From contig NZ_SZNH01000044.1 in the NCBI RefSeq assembly GCF_005869855.1, positions 1-43,433 on the forward strand: DNA of 43,433 bases, in the 5' to 3' direction. The notes beneath the pieces are model-generated. The model was not told the origin of the DNA. It was given only the letters and a program-made list of their open reading frames with translations, and made no database searches. A program made the translations under genes and the position numbers. Below, piece by piece: positions 1 to 8,563 of this stretch. The stretch comes from Nostoc sp. PA-18-2419. Lineage in GTDB: Bacteria > Cyanobacteriota > Cyanobacteriia > Cyanobacteriales > Nostocaceae. Position 1 is the stretch's first letter; each line of letters opens with the position of its first letter.

Positions 1-298
1 ATTGTGGGTGGGAGCGGCTGTAGTCATGGATAATCTACCAGTACATCAAGCCCTAGTAATTCGAGAAGCTATTGAAGCTGTTGGTGCGCGGCTTGTCTTT
101 TTACCTCCCTATTCGCCTGATTTGTCTCCTATCGAATTGTGTTGGTCAAAACTCAAACAGTGTTTACGTACTGCAAAAGCCCGTACTTGTGAGCAACTTA
201 ACCAAGTATTAACACAGATTGTGACTGAGCATATTTCCTCCGATGATGCTTGCGGCTGGTTTGCTCATTGTGGTCTATTCATTTGAAAACTGCTGTAA
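1..298 (+). mobile_element. Right end of an IS630-family insertion sequence (partial)
   Basis: The window opens inside an IS630-type transposase gene. About 10 bases after the last sense codons the sequence TGAAAACTGCTGTAA (284-298) begins at the transposase stop codon. The reverse complement of this sequence recurs at 1529, 30379 and 40237, so it is probably the terminal inverted repeat of the element. The left end lies outside the window. Confidence 0.6.
2..286 (+). CDS. IS630-family transposase, C-terminal part
   Basis: This is the C-terminal ~94 residues of a DDE-superfamily transposase that moves an IS630-like element by cut and paste, normally into TA targets. Visible family landmarks are VMDNLPVH, with the second catalytic Asp, and [12 protein letters not shown], with the third acidic residue, followed by the usual W-x-x-LK helix. 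The start is outside the window, so whether the full gene is intact cannot be judged. The stop codon appears to lie in the terminal repeat of the element. The family call is firm; the element name is unknown. Confidence 0.85.
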   Translation: MWVGAAVVMDNLPVHQALVIREAIEAVGARLVFLPPYSPDLSPIELCWSKLKQCLRTAKARTCEQLNQVLTQIVTEHISSDDACGWFAHCGLFI

Positions 299-361
299 AA
301 TGTTAAAGCAGCTTAAATAAGTAAGTATTTTGTTATAATCAATACTTTTTAAACCAAAAAG

Positions 362-1258
362 ATGAAAATAAGTAAGCTGCAATTTGTAATACCAGTATTT
401 TTTCGACTGTTACTCTGGGTTGGGATAGTTGCAGCGATCGCCTATCTTGGCATCTGTCTATTTCTCTTTATTAATCAACCTCGGTTCATTTTCTTTCCCT
501 CTGTTGTTATTGAAAAGACACCAGAGTTTTTCAATCTTCCTTATGAAGAGGTTTGGTTACCTGTAGCTGTTAAAACAGGTAAGGTAGAACACATTCATGG
601 TTGGTGGATAAAAGCCAAACAACCAAATACCAAGGTGTTGCTATACTTCCACGGTAACGGTATTAATATTGGCGTAAATATAGCTCATGCCAATCGGTTT
701 CATCAATTAGGGTTTTCGGTGTTGCTAATTGATTATCGGGGTTATGGTCGCAGTGAAGGTTCTTTTCCCAATGAAAAGCGGGTTTATGAAGATGCAGTCA
801 CAGCATGGAATTACTTGGTGCAGCAACAAAAAATTCCACCCAGGCGAATTTTTATTTATGGGCATTCTTTGGGGGGTGCGATCGCTATCGATTTGGCAGT
901 GAAACACCCACAAGCCGCTGGTTTAATCGTGGAAAGCTCTTTCACCTCCATCCGCGATTTAATCACTTATCGAAATATGTTTTGGATGTTTCCTGTGGAT
1001 CTAATCTTGACACAGCGGTTTGAATCGATTAAAAAATTGCCAAACTTAAAAATACCCGTTTTATTCATTCATGGCGTTGTGGATTCAGCTGTACCCTCTT
1101 TCATGAGCCAAAAACTTTATGCTGCTGCTCCCGAACCAAAGAAACTATTGTTGGTTCCAGGAGCAAACCATAATGACACCGCAGTAGTTGCCGGTTCCCA
1201 ATATTTGCAATCGGTAGATTCTTTTGTTCAGCAAGTGCTGACAAGTCATAAGCTATAA
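362..1258 (+). CDS. Membrane-anchored alpha/beta hydrolase (BEM46/FrsA-like)
   Basis: A 298-residue serine hydrolase. A hydrophobic segment near residues 14-38 should anchor it in the membrane with the catalytic domain on one face. The nucleophile elbow GHSLGG places the catalytic Ser at 169. Asp241 in HGVVDSAVP and His270 in GANHND complete a plausible triad. The HGNG motif near residue 97 fits the oxyanion-hole region of the BEM46-like group. The substrate is unknown; family members act on esters, lipids or small acyl compounds. It stands alone downstream of the IS end and has no visible operon partner. The ATG was chosen because the anchor begins directly after it, although no strong ribosome binding site is visible. 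Confidence 0.85.
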   Translation: MKISKLQFVIPVFFRLLLWVGIVAAIAYLGICLFLFINQPRFIFFPSVVIEKTPEFFNLPYEEVWLPVAVKTGKVEHIHGWWIKAKQPNTKVLLYFHGNGINIGVNIAHANRFHQLGFSVLLIDYRGYGRSEGSFPNEKRVYEDAVTAWNYLVQQQKIPPRRIFIYGHSLGGAIAIDLAVKHPQAAGLIVESSFTSIRDLITYRNMFWMFPVDLILTQRFESIKKLPNLKIPVLFIHGVVDSAVPSFMSQKLYAAAPEPKKLLLVPGANHNDTAVVAGSQYLQSVDSFVQQVLTSHKL

Positions 1259-1528
1259 CTTCTAACGTAATATTACGCGTTTGCTCGACCTCATCAAAAC
1301 ACTTACATAACATACGTTTTACCCTTTCCTGAAGTTTGAGGAGGGGCAGTTTTGGCTTTGGATAAAACCGGGGCGGGTGAGTCGAAGAGTGATGATATAG
1401 CACGAAGCAGAAGGCAGGAGGCAGAACTATTATTATCCCTAGCATTCATGCTTGTCATATGTCCTAAAGGGTGTGACTACGGCTATACGTGAGTAAATTC
1501 AAAATCATGTCTTGACAAGGATTTCACA

Positions 1529-1544
1529 TTACAGCAGTTTTCAT
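1529..1544 (-). repeat. Solo IS630-type terminal repeat
   Basis: TTACAGCAGTTTTCAT is the reverse complement, over 15 of its bases, of the presumed right end of the IS630 element at 284-298. No transposase remnant adjoins it. It could be a MITE or excision remnant, or the opposite end of a formerly larger composite with the copy at 284. Confidence 0.5.
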
Positions 1545-1699
1545 CTATTTAGACCACATACTCATCTTCCTCTGTGCGACTTTGTCTTGGAAAGTTCCGA
1601 TGCCTGGGGCAAGCCCTACGGGTTCGGGGGATCACAATCGACGGGAACCGCCAAGACCGCGACCTCCTCACCGTAAAGCGTCTACGGATAGCGCAGCAA

Positions 1700-1736
1700 A
1701 AAGTCTGCGAGCGTCGGAAACCTCCGCTCAGACTTT
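1700..1736. repeat. GC-rich intergenic hairpin repeat
   Basis: The arms AAAGTCTG..AGCG and CGCTCAGACTTT pair with a two-base bulge around a short loop. The unit sits in a GC-rich patch between two genes and resembles dispersed palindromic repeats of Nostocales. No function can be read from it. Confidence 0.4.
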
Positions 1737-1864
1737 CCGCTGCGCCTGGAGCGTGAAAAAAAATCCCTGGTTGATTTACCTGAAAATAGCTGTAAGTTGA
1801 CGCCTATGTACAGATACGCTCCTACTGGCATCATCTGTTTCATTCAAAAATCTTTACAAAATTC

Positions 1865-1905
1865 TATCGCGATATATCGCGATATATTCCGATATATCGT
1901 ATAGT
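1865..1905 (+). promoter_or_regulatory. Phased palindromic operator and -10 box of the padR gene
   Basis: A perfect 20-base palindrome, TATCGCGATATATCGCGATA (1865-1884), is followed by a second perfect palindrome, CGATATATCG (1890-1899). The unit GATATAT(C/T) recurs at 1871, 1881 and 1891, exactly 10 bases apart and hence on one helix face. TATAGT at 1900-1905 is a good -10 box directly abutting the repeats. A dimeric regulator bound here would block RNA polymerase, so autorepression by the PadR protein encoded just downstream is the simplest reading. Confidence 0.7.
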
Positions 1906-1931
1906 AGAGAAAGTTGATTGGAAATTTACTT

Positions 1932-2558
1932 ATGTTTAGACACTTTCGCTCGCGCTTTGGAGTACCTGCATGGGCAGGAGTTAGCGAAGATGATTTTTTG
2001 TTTGTCAAGTCTCGGTTTGAGCATCGCAGGCATCATGGTAGAGATCGTGGCAAACACTTTGGTGATGAAATGTCCGGTCGTGGTTGGGGAGATGAATTTC
2101 GGACTCGTAGGGGTGACATCAAGTTCATCTTGTTGGAATTGTTATCTGAGCATCCCAGTCATGGTTACGACCTAATTAAAGAGATGGAAACTCGCTATGG
2201 TGGTTTCCGTCGCCTCAGTCCTGGTTCAGTGTATCCAACACTCCAATTGCTGGAGGAGGGTGGTTATTTAACTAGTTCACAGGAAGGTGGTAAGCGGATT
2301 TACACAATTACAGATGAGGGTAGACAACTTTTAGCAGAACGTGCCCAGCAAGAAACTTCAGACTCTCCTTGGGATACCTTCAAAAGTTTCATCACTGGTA
2401 AGCCCCAAGAGTTTATTGAGTTGCGGAATGTTGCAACAGAATTAGCTGCCGTAGTGGTGCAGGTTGCTCGCAGTGGAAATATAGAGCGAATAAATCGAGT
2501 GCGTCAGCTACTAGAAGAAGTTAAACGGGAAATTTACGCGATTTTGGCTGAAAAATAA
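1932..2558 (+). CDS. PadR-family transcriptional regulator
   Basis: About 208 residues. The N-terminal ~50 residues are charged and His/Arg-rich. They are followed by a PadR winged helix (about residues 58-130) with the hallmark LLELLSEHPSHGYDLIKEM, then GSVYPTLQLLEEGGYL and the wing region GGKRIYTIT. The C-terminal helix should give dimerisation. PadR proteins usually repress their own gene and an exporter or stress gene. The ATG at 1932 was chosen; a TTG at 1914 is in frame but lies at or before the transcription start implied by the -10 box at 1900. The upstream palindromes are its probable operator. The neighbouring gene is convergent, so no operon target is visible here. Confidence 0.88.
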   Translation: MFRHFRSRFGVPAWAGVSEDDFLFVKSRFEHRRHHGRDRGKHFGDEMSGRGWGDEFRTRRGDIKFILLELLSEHPSHGYDLIKEMETRYGGFRRLSPGSVYPTLQLLEEGGYLTSSQEGGKRIYTITDEGRQLLAERAQQETSDSPWDTFKSFITGKPQEFIELRNVATELAAVVVQVARSGNIERINRVRQLLEEVKREIYAILAEK

Positions 2559-2584
2559 ATAGAGACGCTAAAAGTGTCTCTATT
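2558..2584. terminator. Bidirectional hairpin terminator
   Basis: The arms AATAGAGAC (2558-2566) and GTCTCTATT (2576-2584) are perfectly complementary around a nine-base loop. The hairpin begins at the last base of the padR stop codon and lies between two convergent genes, so it probably terminates both. Confidence 0.65.
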
Positions 2585-2606
2585 CTTGAAATTCTCAGTT
2601 TTGTAC

Positions 2607-3293
2607 TTAAAAATCAGAAGCGATCGCAGTTAAATCTGGCTCGATAATTGAATTTAGCAGTGTCCACAACTGCAAATCAGTAAAATCTGGTATTGCCATG
2701 AATGCGCCGACTTCCAGTAAAATTAGAGGATTGTGGGTAGACGCTATACCAATAGTGCGGATATCTGCGCCCACTGCCGCCCGAATTCCAGAGGGAGAGT
2801 CTTCTAGGGCGATCGCTTCCTCTGGTTGAATCCCCAACTGATTTAAAGCAACTTGGTAGGGTGTGGGGTCGGGTTTACCCGCTATACAATTTTCAGCTAA
2901 AACAATTGTATGGAAAGCTTCTTTTATACCTAAAACTTCTAGCATATATTCTGCATTTAATCTTGGAGCATTAGTTACTAACGCACGTTTTAATTGATGT
3001 ATCTCTGTCCATGCTAGTAGTTCAGAAAATCCACTCATTGGTTGTAGATGAGAGGCAAGTTTGCGAAAAAGTGCCTCTTTTTCGTCTGCAAATTTTTCTT
3101 TTTCTGCTAGTGATAGTTGTGGCAAAATATCTTCAACAATTTTTGGATTTAGCCGCCCGCTAATTCGTGATTTATAAAATGTTTCATCGAGTTCTATGCT
3201 GAAATTTAACAGCATTTCTTCCCAAGCTCGGTAGTGTATTGGATCGCTATTGACAATAGTGCCGTCTAGGTCAAAAAGAATTGCAGCCAGCAT
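2607..3293 (-). CDS. HAD-superfamily hydrolase, beta-phosphoglucomutase-like
   Basis: A 228-residue HAD phosphatase/phosphomutase. Motif I is DLDGT with Asp8 as nucleophile and Asp10 as acid/base. Motif II is LVTNAPR, the lysine motif lies in AGKPDPTPY, and motif III is LEDSPSGIRAA. The helical cap inserted between motifs I and II is typical of the subgroup that includes beta-phosphoglucomutase and small sugar phosphatases. The exact substrate cannot be read. The ATG follows an inverted repeat (3306-3338), so the gene may be individually regulated. It converges on padR. Confidence 0.85.
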   Translation of the reverse strand: MLAAILFDLDGTIVNSDPIHYRAWEEMLLNFSIELDETFYKSRISGRLNPKIVEDILPQLSLAEKEKFADEKEALFRKLASHLQPMSGFSELLAWTEIHQLKRALVTNAPRLNAEYMLEVLGIKEAFHTIVLAENCIAGKPDPTPYQVALNQLGIQPEEAIALEDSPSGIRAAVGADIRTIGIASTHNPLILLEVGAFMAIPDFTDLQLWTLLNSIIEPDLTAIASDF

Positions 3294-3698
3294 AATTTTT
3301 TGGTACTATGTAAATAATTGTTAACTTTATTCACATAGTTTACATTGTTTTTTGTCCTTTAGTGATTGTTTTGTCAATAGAGGGGACTAGTATTGCAAAG
3401 CGAAAGTCAAAAGTCAAAAAGCTTGTGTTGTCGCCTTTTCCATGATTGTGAATGGTATCTGTATTTATGCTGTGCTGGACTATGAGTTGGGGACTGTAGA
3501 AAAATTCTCCTATTAAGGGCAGCATTTTAACCAAATCTTAAGAGTCGCAAATTAATCTGCTAAATTCTAAAATCTATCTTCTATAACTGGATAAGGCATT
3601 TAAGCTCATGCCATCCATAAAAGGGTATGCAATCTCACATTAATTATTAAGCGTCAACTGTCAACAGTCAATATTATTGATAACTTCTGTGTAAGCAA
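3294..3698. other. Intergenic region between divergent genes
   Basis: This 405-base gap lies between the HAD gene (leftward) and the NagB-type gene (rightward). It contains the inverted repeat at 3306-3338 and otherwise AT-rich sequence. A 64-codon reverse open frame at 3340-3534 has no recognisable features and overlaps the presumed promoter, so I do not call it. Confidence 0.5.
3306..3338. promoter_or_regulatory. Inverted repeat just upstream of the HAD gene
   Basis: The arms CTATGTAAATAA and TTATTCACATAG match in 11 of 12 pairs around a nine-base spacer, 13 bases before the start codon. It could be an operator or a 5'-UTR hairpin. Nothing identifies the binder. Confidence 0.4.
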
Positions 3699-4469
3699 AT
3701 GTTAGCCGCTACAAACTTTTTTCATATTGACGATTTATTGGTGCAGATTTACAACTCTGAAGTCGAAATGGCGCTCTCAGTTGCACAAATCACCCAAAGG
3801 TATTTACAGCAGGTTCTCAACGAACAGGATACAGCTGCTGTCTTATTAGCAACAGGTAACTCCCAACTGAAATTTCTTGATGCTTTGATTGCACTGGGTG
3901 GTATAGATTGGTCGCGGATTACTTTATTTCATCTAGATGAATATTTGGGAATTAGTGCCGATCATGCTGCTAGTTTCCGGCGTTATCTACGAGAACGTGT
4001 AGAGAAACGGATTGCTCCTTTGGAATTTCACTATATAGAAGGTGATACATTGCAACCAGTGACAGAATGCGATCGCTATACTAAATTATTGCAAGCCCAA
4101 CCAATTGACTTGTGCTGTCTTGGTGTTGGTGAAAATGGACATTTGGCCTTTAATGACCCAACAGTAGCAAATTTTCAAGATCCTTACAGCGTGAAACTAG
4201 TTAAACTAGATAATGCCAACCGCCAGCAACAAGTAAACACAGGTCACTTTCCGAATATTGAAAGTGTGCCGCAATACGCTTTTACTGTTACGATTACAAT
4301 GATTTGTTCCGCTAAAAAAATTATTTGTCTTGCTCCAGAAAGACGTAAGGCAAATGTGGTAAAAGAAATGTTGCAAGGAGCCATAACTACGGACTGTCCC
4401 GCTTCTATTCTCCGTCAACAACCCCAGGCTACGTTATTTTTAGATATAAATTCTGCTAGTCTGCTTTAA
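3699..4469 (+). CDS. nagB: Glucosamine-6-phosphate deaminase / 6-phosphogluconolactonase family
   Basis: 256 residues, a usual length for NagB, which converts glucosamine-6-phosphate to fructose-6-phosphate and ammonia in the cytoplasm. LLATGNSQLKFLDAL is the phosphate-binding loop, FHLDEYLGI carries the active-site Asp, and GVGENGHLAFNDP carries the catalytic His/Glu region. The late segment AKKIICLAPERRKA fits the NagB C-terminal lobe. The ATG is preceded by only a weak ribosome binding site. The gene is monocistronic by appearance. The alternative, a lactonase paralogue, is less likely because of the HLDEY and GHLAFN motifs. Confidence 0.85.
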   Translation: MLAATNFFHIDDLLVQIYNSEVEMALSVAQITQRYLQQVLNEQDTAAVLLATGNSQLKFLDALIALGGIDWSRITLFHLDEYLGISADHAASFRRYLRERVEKRIAPLEFHYIEGDTLQPVTECDRYTKLLQAQPIDLCCLGVGENGHLAFNDPTVANFQDPYSVKLVKLDNANRQQQVNTGHFPNIESVPQYAFTVTITMICSAKKIICLAPERRKANVVKEMLQGAITTDCPASILRQQPQATLFLDINSASLL

Positions 4470-4699
4470 GTTATAAACTAATCTGCGTCCAAGTTACATA
4501 TTCTCTAGTTAAGACTCATCAAGTCAGACTACACTATTGCAGGTTCTTCAAATCTTTTAACCTGACCAACAAAATACTTAGCCTAATTGGTCATTAATCG
4601 CTTGTAAATACAACTCGACTAATGACCAATGACAAACAGATAATTTGATAGCTTGTGACTTCCTGAGATCTAAACTTCAGAGACAACAAGCCGATTATC

Positions 4700-5542
4700 T
4701 TATTTTAAGCGAGAACCTGTTACTTCATTAGGATCGCTATAAGTTTTGACTTTATCCCGATTACGGACTAGACCTGCTAAACCAGCTAGACCAAACAAAC
4801 CTAGCCAACCCCAATCGAAACCGCGATCGCTACTTTGTTGGTAAACCGTAACAGGTGTATTCCGGTTAGTACCTGTAGTGCCAGTGCCATCTGTGGTTGC
4901 ACCAGTGCCACTACTATCAGTACTTGTAGTGCCACCACTACCTGTGCCATCTGTAGTCGTTCCAGTACCTGTACCTGTAGTACCAGTGCCCGTTCCAGTT
5001 GTGCCAGTACCGTCAGTACCTGTAACGCCACCACCACCTGTGCTATCTGTAGTCGTTCCAGTACCTGTACTGCCAGTGCCTGTTCCAGTTGTGCCGGTGC
5101 CAGTACCATTTGTGCCTATGCCGGTACCTGTTCCAGTTGTACCAGTGCCAGTACCAGTTCCATTTGTACCAGTGCCAGTACCAGTTCCATTTGTACCAGT
5201 GCCAGTACCTGTTCCAGTTGTACCAGTGCCAGTACTACTTGTGCCACTTGTGCCTGTTCCACCTATACCAGTGCCAGTGCCTGTTGTGCCACTTGTGCCT
5301 GTCCCACCTGTGCCAGTGCCAGTACTACTTGTGCCACTTGTGCCTATGCCGGTACCTGTTCCAGTTGTACCAGTGCCAGTACCACTTGTGCCACTTGTGC
5401 CTGTTCCAGAACTACTTCCTGAGCTACTGCCACTGCCGGAACTTCCTGATTGAGCAGAAACAGAAATAGGTAAGGATGCAGAAGCGAAAGTGATCGCAAA
5501 TAGACTAGCCAAAACAGCTTGAGATAAATTAATGGGTCTCAT
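4700..5542 (-). CDS. Secreted Gly/Thr/Ser repeat protein with WGxxGxxG C-terminal anchor
   Basis: 280 residues. An N-terminal signal peptide (about 1-30, ending near VSAQS) is followed by roughly 190 residues of low-complexity Gly-Thr-Ser built from units such as GTGTGTTGTGTG. The C-terminal segment [17 protein letters not shown] and then RNRDK matches the WGxxGxxG anchor seen on many cyanobacterial surface proteins. The repeat probably forms a flexible extracellular stalk. The exact function is unknown. The repeat DNA is prone to slippage, so its length probably varies between strains. It lies alone on the minus strand. Confidence 0.8.
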   Translation of the reverse strand: MRPINLSQAVLASLFAITFASASLPISVSAQSGSSGSGSSSGSSSGTGTSGTSGTGTGTTGTGTGIGTSGTSSTGTGTGGTGTSGTTGTGTGIGGTGTSGTSSTGTGTTGTGTGTGTNGTGTGTGTNGTGTGTGTTGTGTGIGTNGTGTGTTGTGTGSTGTGTTTDSTGGGGVTGTDGTGTTGTGTGTTGTGTGTTTDGTGSGGTTSTDSSGTGATTDGTGTTGTNRNTPVTVYQQSSDRGFDWGWLGLFGLAGLAGLVRNRDKVKTYSDPNEVTGSRLK

Positions 5543-6197
5543 GATAATGGTTCCTCGTATGTCTTAGATTGCAATGGTTTGTTGATTTTTAAAACTGCTA
5601 TTGCCTAGTAATATTTGCTACTTTCATAGAGTAGATTTTGACAATACAGATTTAGGAATCTCTCGCCTAATCTTTAAATGCTAAAAAGCATTTGATTAGT
5701 CCTCTAAATTAAATTCAAAATAATTTTCTAAATATTTCCGCATCATTTTACAGAAAACTATAATTCTATTTGTCAGCATGTTTTTTTTAGAGGAAAATAA
5801 ATCATACCTTTTTCCGAACTTAATTCCTTGTAGAATGGCATCAATATAATATATTTTTGTTCTGAGACCTCCGTACTTTTAATTTACACTAACTATCGTC
5901 TACTCGCCGAGTTGGCTATTAAATATAATACATGCTCCTATTATGCCAAACTTCTATCATTAAGAATAAAACCATTTATACCAAAAGAATTAAATTTTTA
6001 GTAAATTTGTTCTTTGGAGTTTGACAATTCTCCTATATCTCTTAAGTAGGTCAAAACTCAAAATCTAAGATCTATTTTTTTCGCGATTGCTTCGCAACAC
6101 TTCTCTACCTTGGGCTGCGCCAACAAGACGCACTCGCGTTCGCGTCTACATTTCATTTTGCTCGTAATGATATTTCACATTTAACTAGTTGAACTAT
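5543..6197. other. Intergenic, AT-rich
   Basis: 655 bases upstream of the repeat protein. They hold its presumed promoter and a short stretch near 6080-6150 rich in CGCG/CTTCG words like dispersed Nostoc repeats. I see no gene. Confidence 0.5.
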
Positions 6198-6386
6198 TTA
6201 TCGCTTAAAACTAGATAAGCAAGCCTCAAGATAAACACAATCTTCACATTGAAGGTTTTGTCCGGGACTGGTACATCCACAAGGAGGATTTATATAACAT
6301 TCAGAAACGTCTTTATGTATTGAAGACTTATTAAACACAAAGTGTAAAATTGCTTCTTGTAGACAAAAAATTAAATCTTTTACCAT
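6198..6386 (-). CDS. Small cysteine-rich protein, unknown function
   Basis: A 62-residue open frame with six Cys packed in its second half: C30, C36, C38, C47, C50 and C56, arranged as CGC ... CEDC ... C. Such spacing could bind zinc or an Fe-S cluster, or form disulfides. The first half is helical and hydrophobic. No family is recognised. It lies 296 bases downstream of devA on the same strand and has no strong ribosome binding site. It could be a chance frame, but the Cys clustering argues for a real gene. Confidence 0.4.
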   Translation of the reverse strand: MVKDLIFCLQEAILHFVFNKSSIHKDVSECYINPPCGCTSPGQNLQCEDCVYLEACLSSFKR

Positions 6387-6682
6387 AAAATCTTGAAATG
6401 ATTGTAGTTAAAATGATAAATTATGAGATTATTCTTATAAACGAGGAAAAATTAAATACAGTTTGAGATTGCCAACTGTTAGAAGTTTACTGTCATGACA
6501 TTTATATTTTCTTTCACCTGAGTACTTATAACTTCATACTCCAGGGGTGTCTTATTTAAGACTCAAGGTATATTTTTATTATCGTTTAGATTGTAACCAA
6601 GGATATATGGTAATACACTTCAAATCCCGACTTCTTGAAGAAATCAGGAATATTGTTGTCTAATTCTCTTGAAATTAGTCTA

Positions 6683-7372
6683 TTAGCAAACTTCTTTGAC
6701 TAAATAACCATCTTCCATATGAATTATGCGATCGGCAATATCTAAAATTCTGTTATCGTGAGTAACCATTAAAATGGCACAATTCTGTTCTTTTGCTAGT
6801 TCTTGCATTAAGGTGACAACATCTCGCCCTGTTTTACTGTCTAAAGCCGCTGTCGGTTCATCAGCTAAAACTAATTTAGGATGACTTACTAAAGCACGCG
6901 CAATCGCTACCCGTTGTTTTTGTCCTCCTGAGAGATCGGATGGATAATAATTAACTCTATTTTCTAATTTAACGGCATTGAGCATAACTTCTGATTTACT
7001 TTTAGCTTCAGATTCGGAAATATTTTTGTGTAATTCAAGTGACATTTGAACATTTTGTCTAGCTGTTAAAAAATCTAACAGGTTATGAGCTTGGAAAATA
7101 TAGCCAATATGACGACGTACTTTAACTAATTGCTGATTATTAGCTCCCAAAAGTTCATGTCCTAGAAATTTCAAACTTCCCTCTTGAATAGAGCGTAGTC
7201 CACCAATTAAAGTTAGTAAAGTTGTTTTTCCTGAGCCTGATGGCCCAGTCATAATTACAATTTCTCCAAATTTTATATGAAAATTAATATCAAATAAGAT
7301 TTGGGTGCGAATTTTTTTTTCGCCAAAATAGTGGTTGAGGTTTGTAATGCTAACAATATATCTTGTGTTCAT
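6683..7372 (-). CDS. devA: DevA-type ABC transporter ATPase
   Basis: 229 residues, the ATPase of a DevBCA (MacB-like) exporter. Walker A is GPSGSGKT (43-50), the Q-loop is in YIFQAHN, the signature LSGGQKQR starts at 147, Walker B is LVLADEP (167-173), followed by the D-loop and switch His in MVTHDNR. In heterocyst-forming cyanobacteria DevBCA with a TolC-like outer-membrane protein exports heterocyst glycolipids; several paralogues with other or unknown cargo exist per genome. It starts 18 bases after devC ends, so the two are co-transcribed. No TolC gene is in the window. Confidence 0.88.
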   Translation of the reverse strand: MNTRYIVSITNLNHYFGEKKIRTQILFDINFHIKFGEIVIMTGPSGSGKTTLLTLIGGLRSIQEGSLKFLGHELLGANNQQLVKVRRHIGYIFQAHNLLDFLTARQNVQMSLELHKNISESEAKSKSEVMLNAVKLENRVNYYPSDLSGGQKQRVAIARALVSHPKLVLADEPTAALDSKTGRDVVTLMQELAKEQNCAILMVTHDNRILDIADRIIHMEDGYLVKEVC

Positions 7373-7390
7373 TTGTTTATAATATGTAAT

Positions 7391-8563
7391 TTAGAAAATA
7401 TCTGCCGGATCTACTTTTCTCAGTTTATTTGTAGATAAAAAAGCAGAGGTTAAGCACATTAGTGTAGCTGATATTAATACTAATATTGCTTTATCACTAC
7501 TCATAATTACTGGTAATTTTGTGGCATTTTTAGAAATATCATAGAGACCTATAGATATAATAAAACCGGGGACATAACCTAACGAAGCTAAAATTAAAGC
7601 TTGTTTAAAAACTACACTTAATAAGTATTTGTTTTTGAATCCCATTGCTTTTAAGGTTGCATATTCAGTTAAATGATTTGAAATATTACTATAAAGAATT
7701 TGATAGACAACGATTACACCAACAACAAAACCCATTAATACCATCAAATTAAATACAAATCCAATAGGTGTTCTGAGAGACCAATAGCTTTTTTCAAGAG
7801 CAATAAAGTCTTTTTTAGTAATAAGTTTTACATCATTAGGTAAATTAATTGATAAATCTGCCAAAACTTTTTCAGGATTAGCATTAGGTTTGAGCTTAAT
7901 TAACCCTATATCTATCTTTTGTACCGAACGATCTTGAAATATTCTCAAAAATGTTGAATAACTAACAATTAAATTTCCATCAACTCCAAAGGAAGGGCCT
8001 AGTTTAAATAAACCACCAATTTTAACTTTGTAACCAACAAATCCAGAATAACTGTATATTTCAACTTTTACGGTTTTTCCTTGCTCAAAATCTTTAGCGA
8101 TCCCTCCAAACTCAGGTCGAGAATCGCGGTCAAATAAAATAATATTAGGAATTCTAATTCTATCGATATTTTCTTGGATATTTGCTAATTTAAAAACTGT
8201 TCTAACTGGGTCAAAGCCAAGTACATATACTGGATATTTTAAACCATTATTTGGATTTTTAAATTTGGCAAATTGTACATATAAAGGGCTAACTGATTCT
8301 ATACTGGGAAAACTTAGTAATTGGTATAAAGACGAACGATCAAAGCTTTGATTGGATGTCAGAGATTTATATTGGGCACTGATTAAGAATAAGTCTCCTT
8401 CTAAATTCTTATGTAGCTGTGTAGCACTGTCATAGAGAGCATCTTGGAAACCAATTTGCATAAACATGAGAACTGCTACAAAAGCAATCCCAGCCAAAGC
8501 TACAAGAAAGCGAATTTTTTGTCGGGCTAATTGTAGCCAAGCAAGAGGTATATTGAGAATCAT
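7391..8563 (-). CDS. devC: DevC-type ABC exporter permease
   Basis: 390 residues with the MacB/FtsX layout: one N-terminal membrane segment (about 19-38), a periplasmic domain (about 40-270), and three C-terminal segments (near 275-295, 320-345 and 355-375). It ends LRKVDPADIF, a typical FtsX-like tail. DevC couples DevA ATP hydrolysis to the periplasmic DevB adaptor. It is directly followed by devA. Unusually, 359 bases separate it from devB upstream, so it may have its own promoter or a long leader. Confidence 0.88.
   Translation of the reverse strand: MILNIPLAWLQLARQKIRFLVALAGIAFVAVLMFMQIGFQDALYDSATQLHKNLEGDLFLISAQYKSLTSNQSFDRSSLYQLLSFPSIESVSPLYVQFAKFKNPNNGLKYPVYVLGFDPVRTVFKLANIQENIDRIRIPNIILFDRDSRPEFGGIAKDFEQGKTVKVEIYSYSGFVGYKVKIGGLFKLGPSFGVDGNLIVSYSTFLRIFQDRSVQKIDIGLIKLKPNANPEKVLADLSINLPNDVKLITKKDFIALEKSYWSLRTPIGFVFNLMVLMGFVVGVIVVYQILYSNISNHLTEYATLKAMGFKNKYLLSVVFKQALILASLGYVPGFIISIGLYDISKNATKLPVIMSSDKAILVLISATLMCLTSAFLSTNKLRKVDPADIF

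Larger units (their letters stand above)
1259..1913. other. Intergenic region with repeats, no convincing gene
   Basis: This 655-base gap contains a solo copy of the IS630-type end (1529-1544), a GC-rich island (about 1600-1755) that stands out from the AT-rich surroundings, and the palindromic operator of the next gene. Short open frames cross the GC-rich island in several frames but look like repeat sequence and resemble no known protein. Confidence 0.6.

Noticed and set aside
1101..1445. 114-codon reverse open frame overlapping the hydrolase gene
   Set aside because: It overlaps the end of a well-supported gene on the other strand and has no recognisable family; it is most likely a shadow.
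1574..1800. Two short open frames in the GC-rich island
   Set aside because: Arg/Pro-rich translations of a dispersed repeat, no start signal and no known family.
3340..3534. 64-codon reverse frame upstream of the HAD gene
   Set aside because: It occupies the presumed promoter region and has no recognisable features.
4835..5469. Three long plus-strand open frames opposite the Gly/Thr repeat gene
   Set aside because: They are Cys/Thr/Ser, Val/Pro or Leu/Cys low-complexity readings of the repeat DNA; the minus-strand frame has a signal peptide and a recognisable C-terminal anchor.
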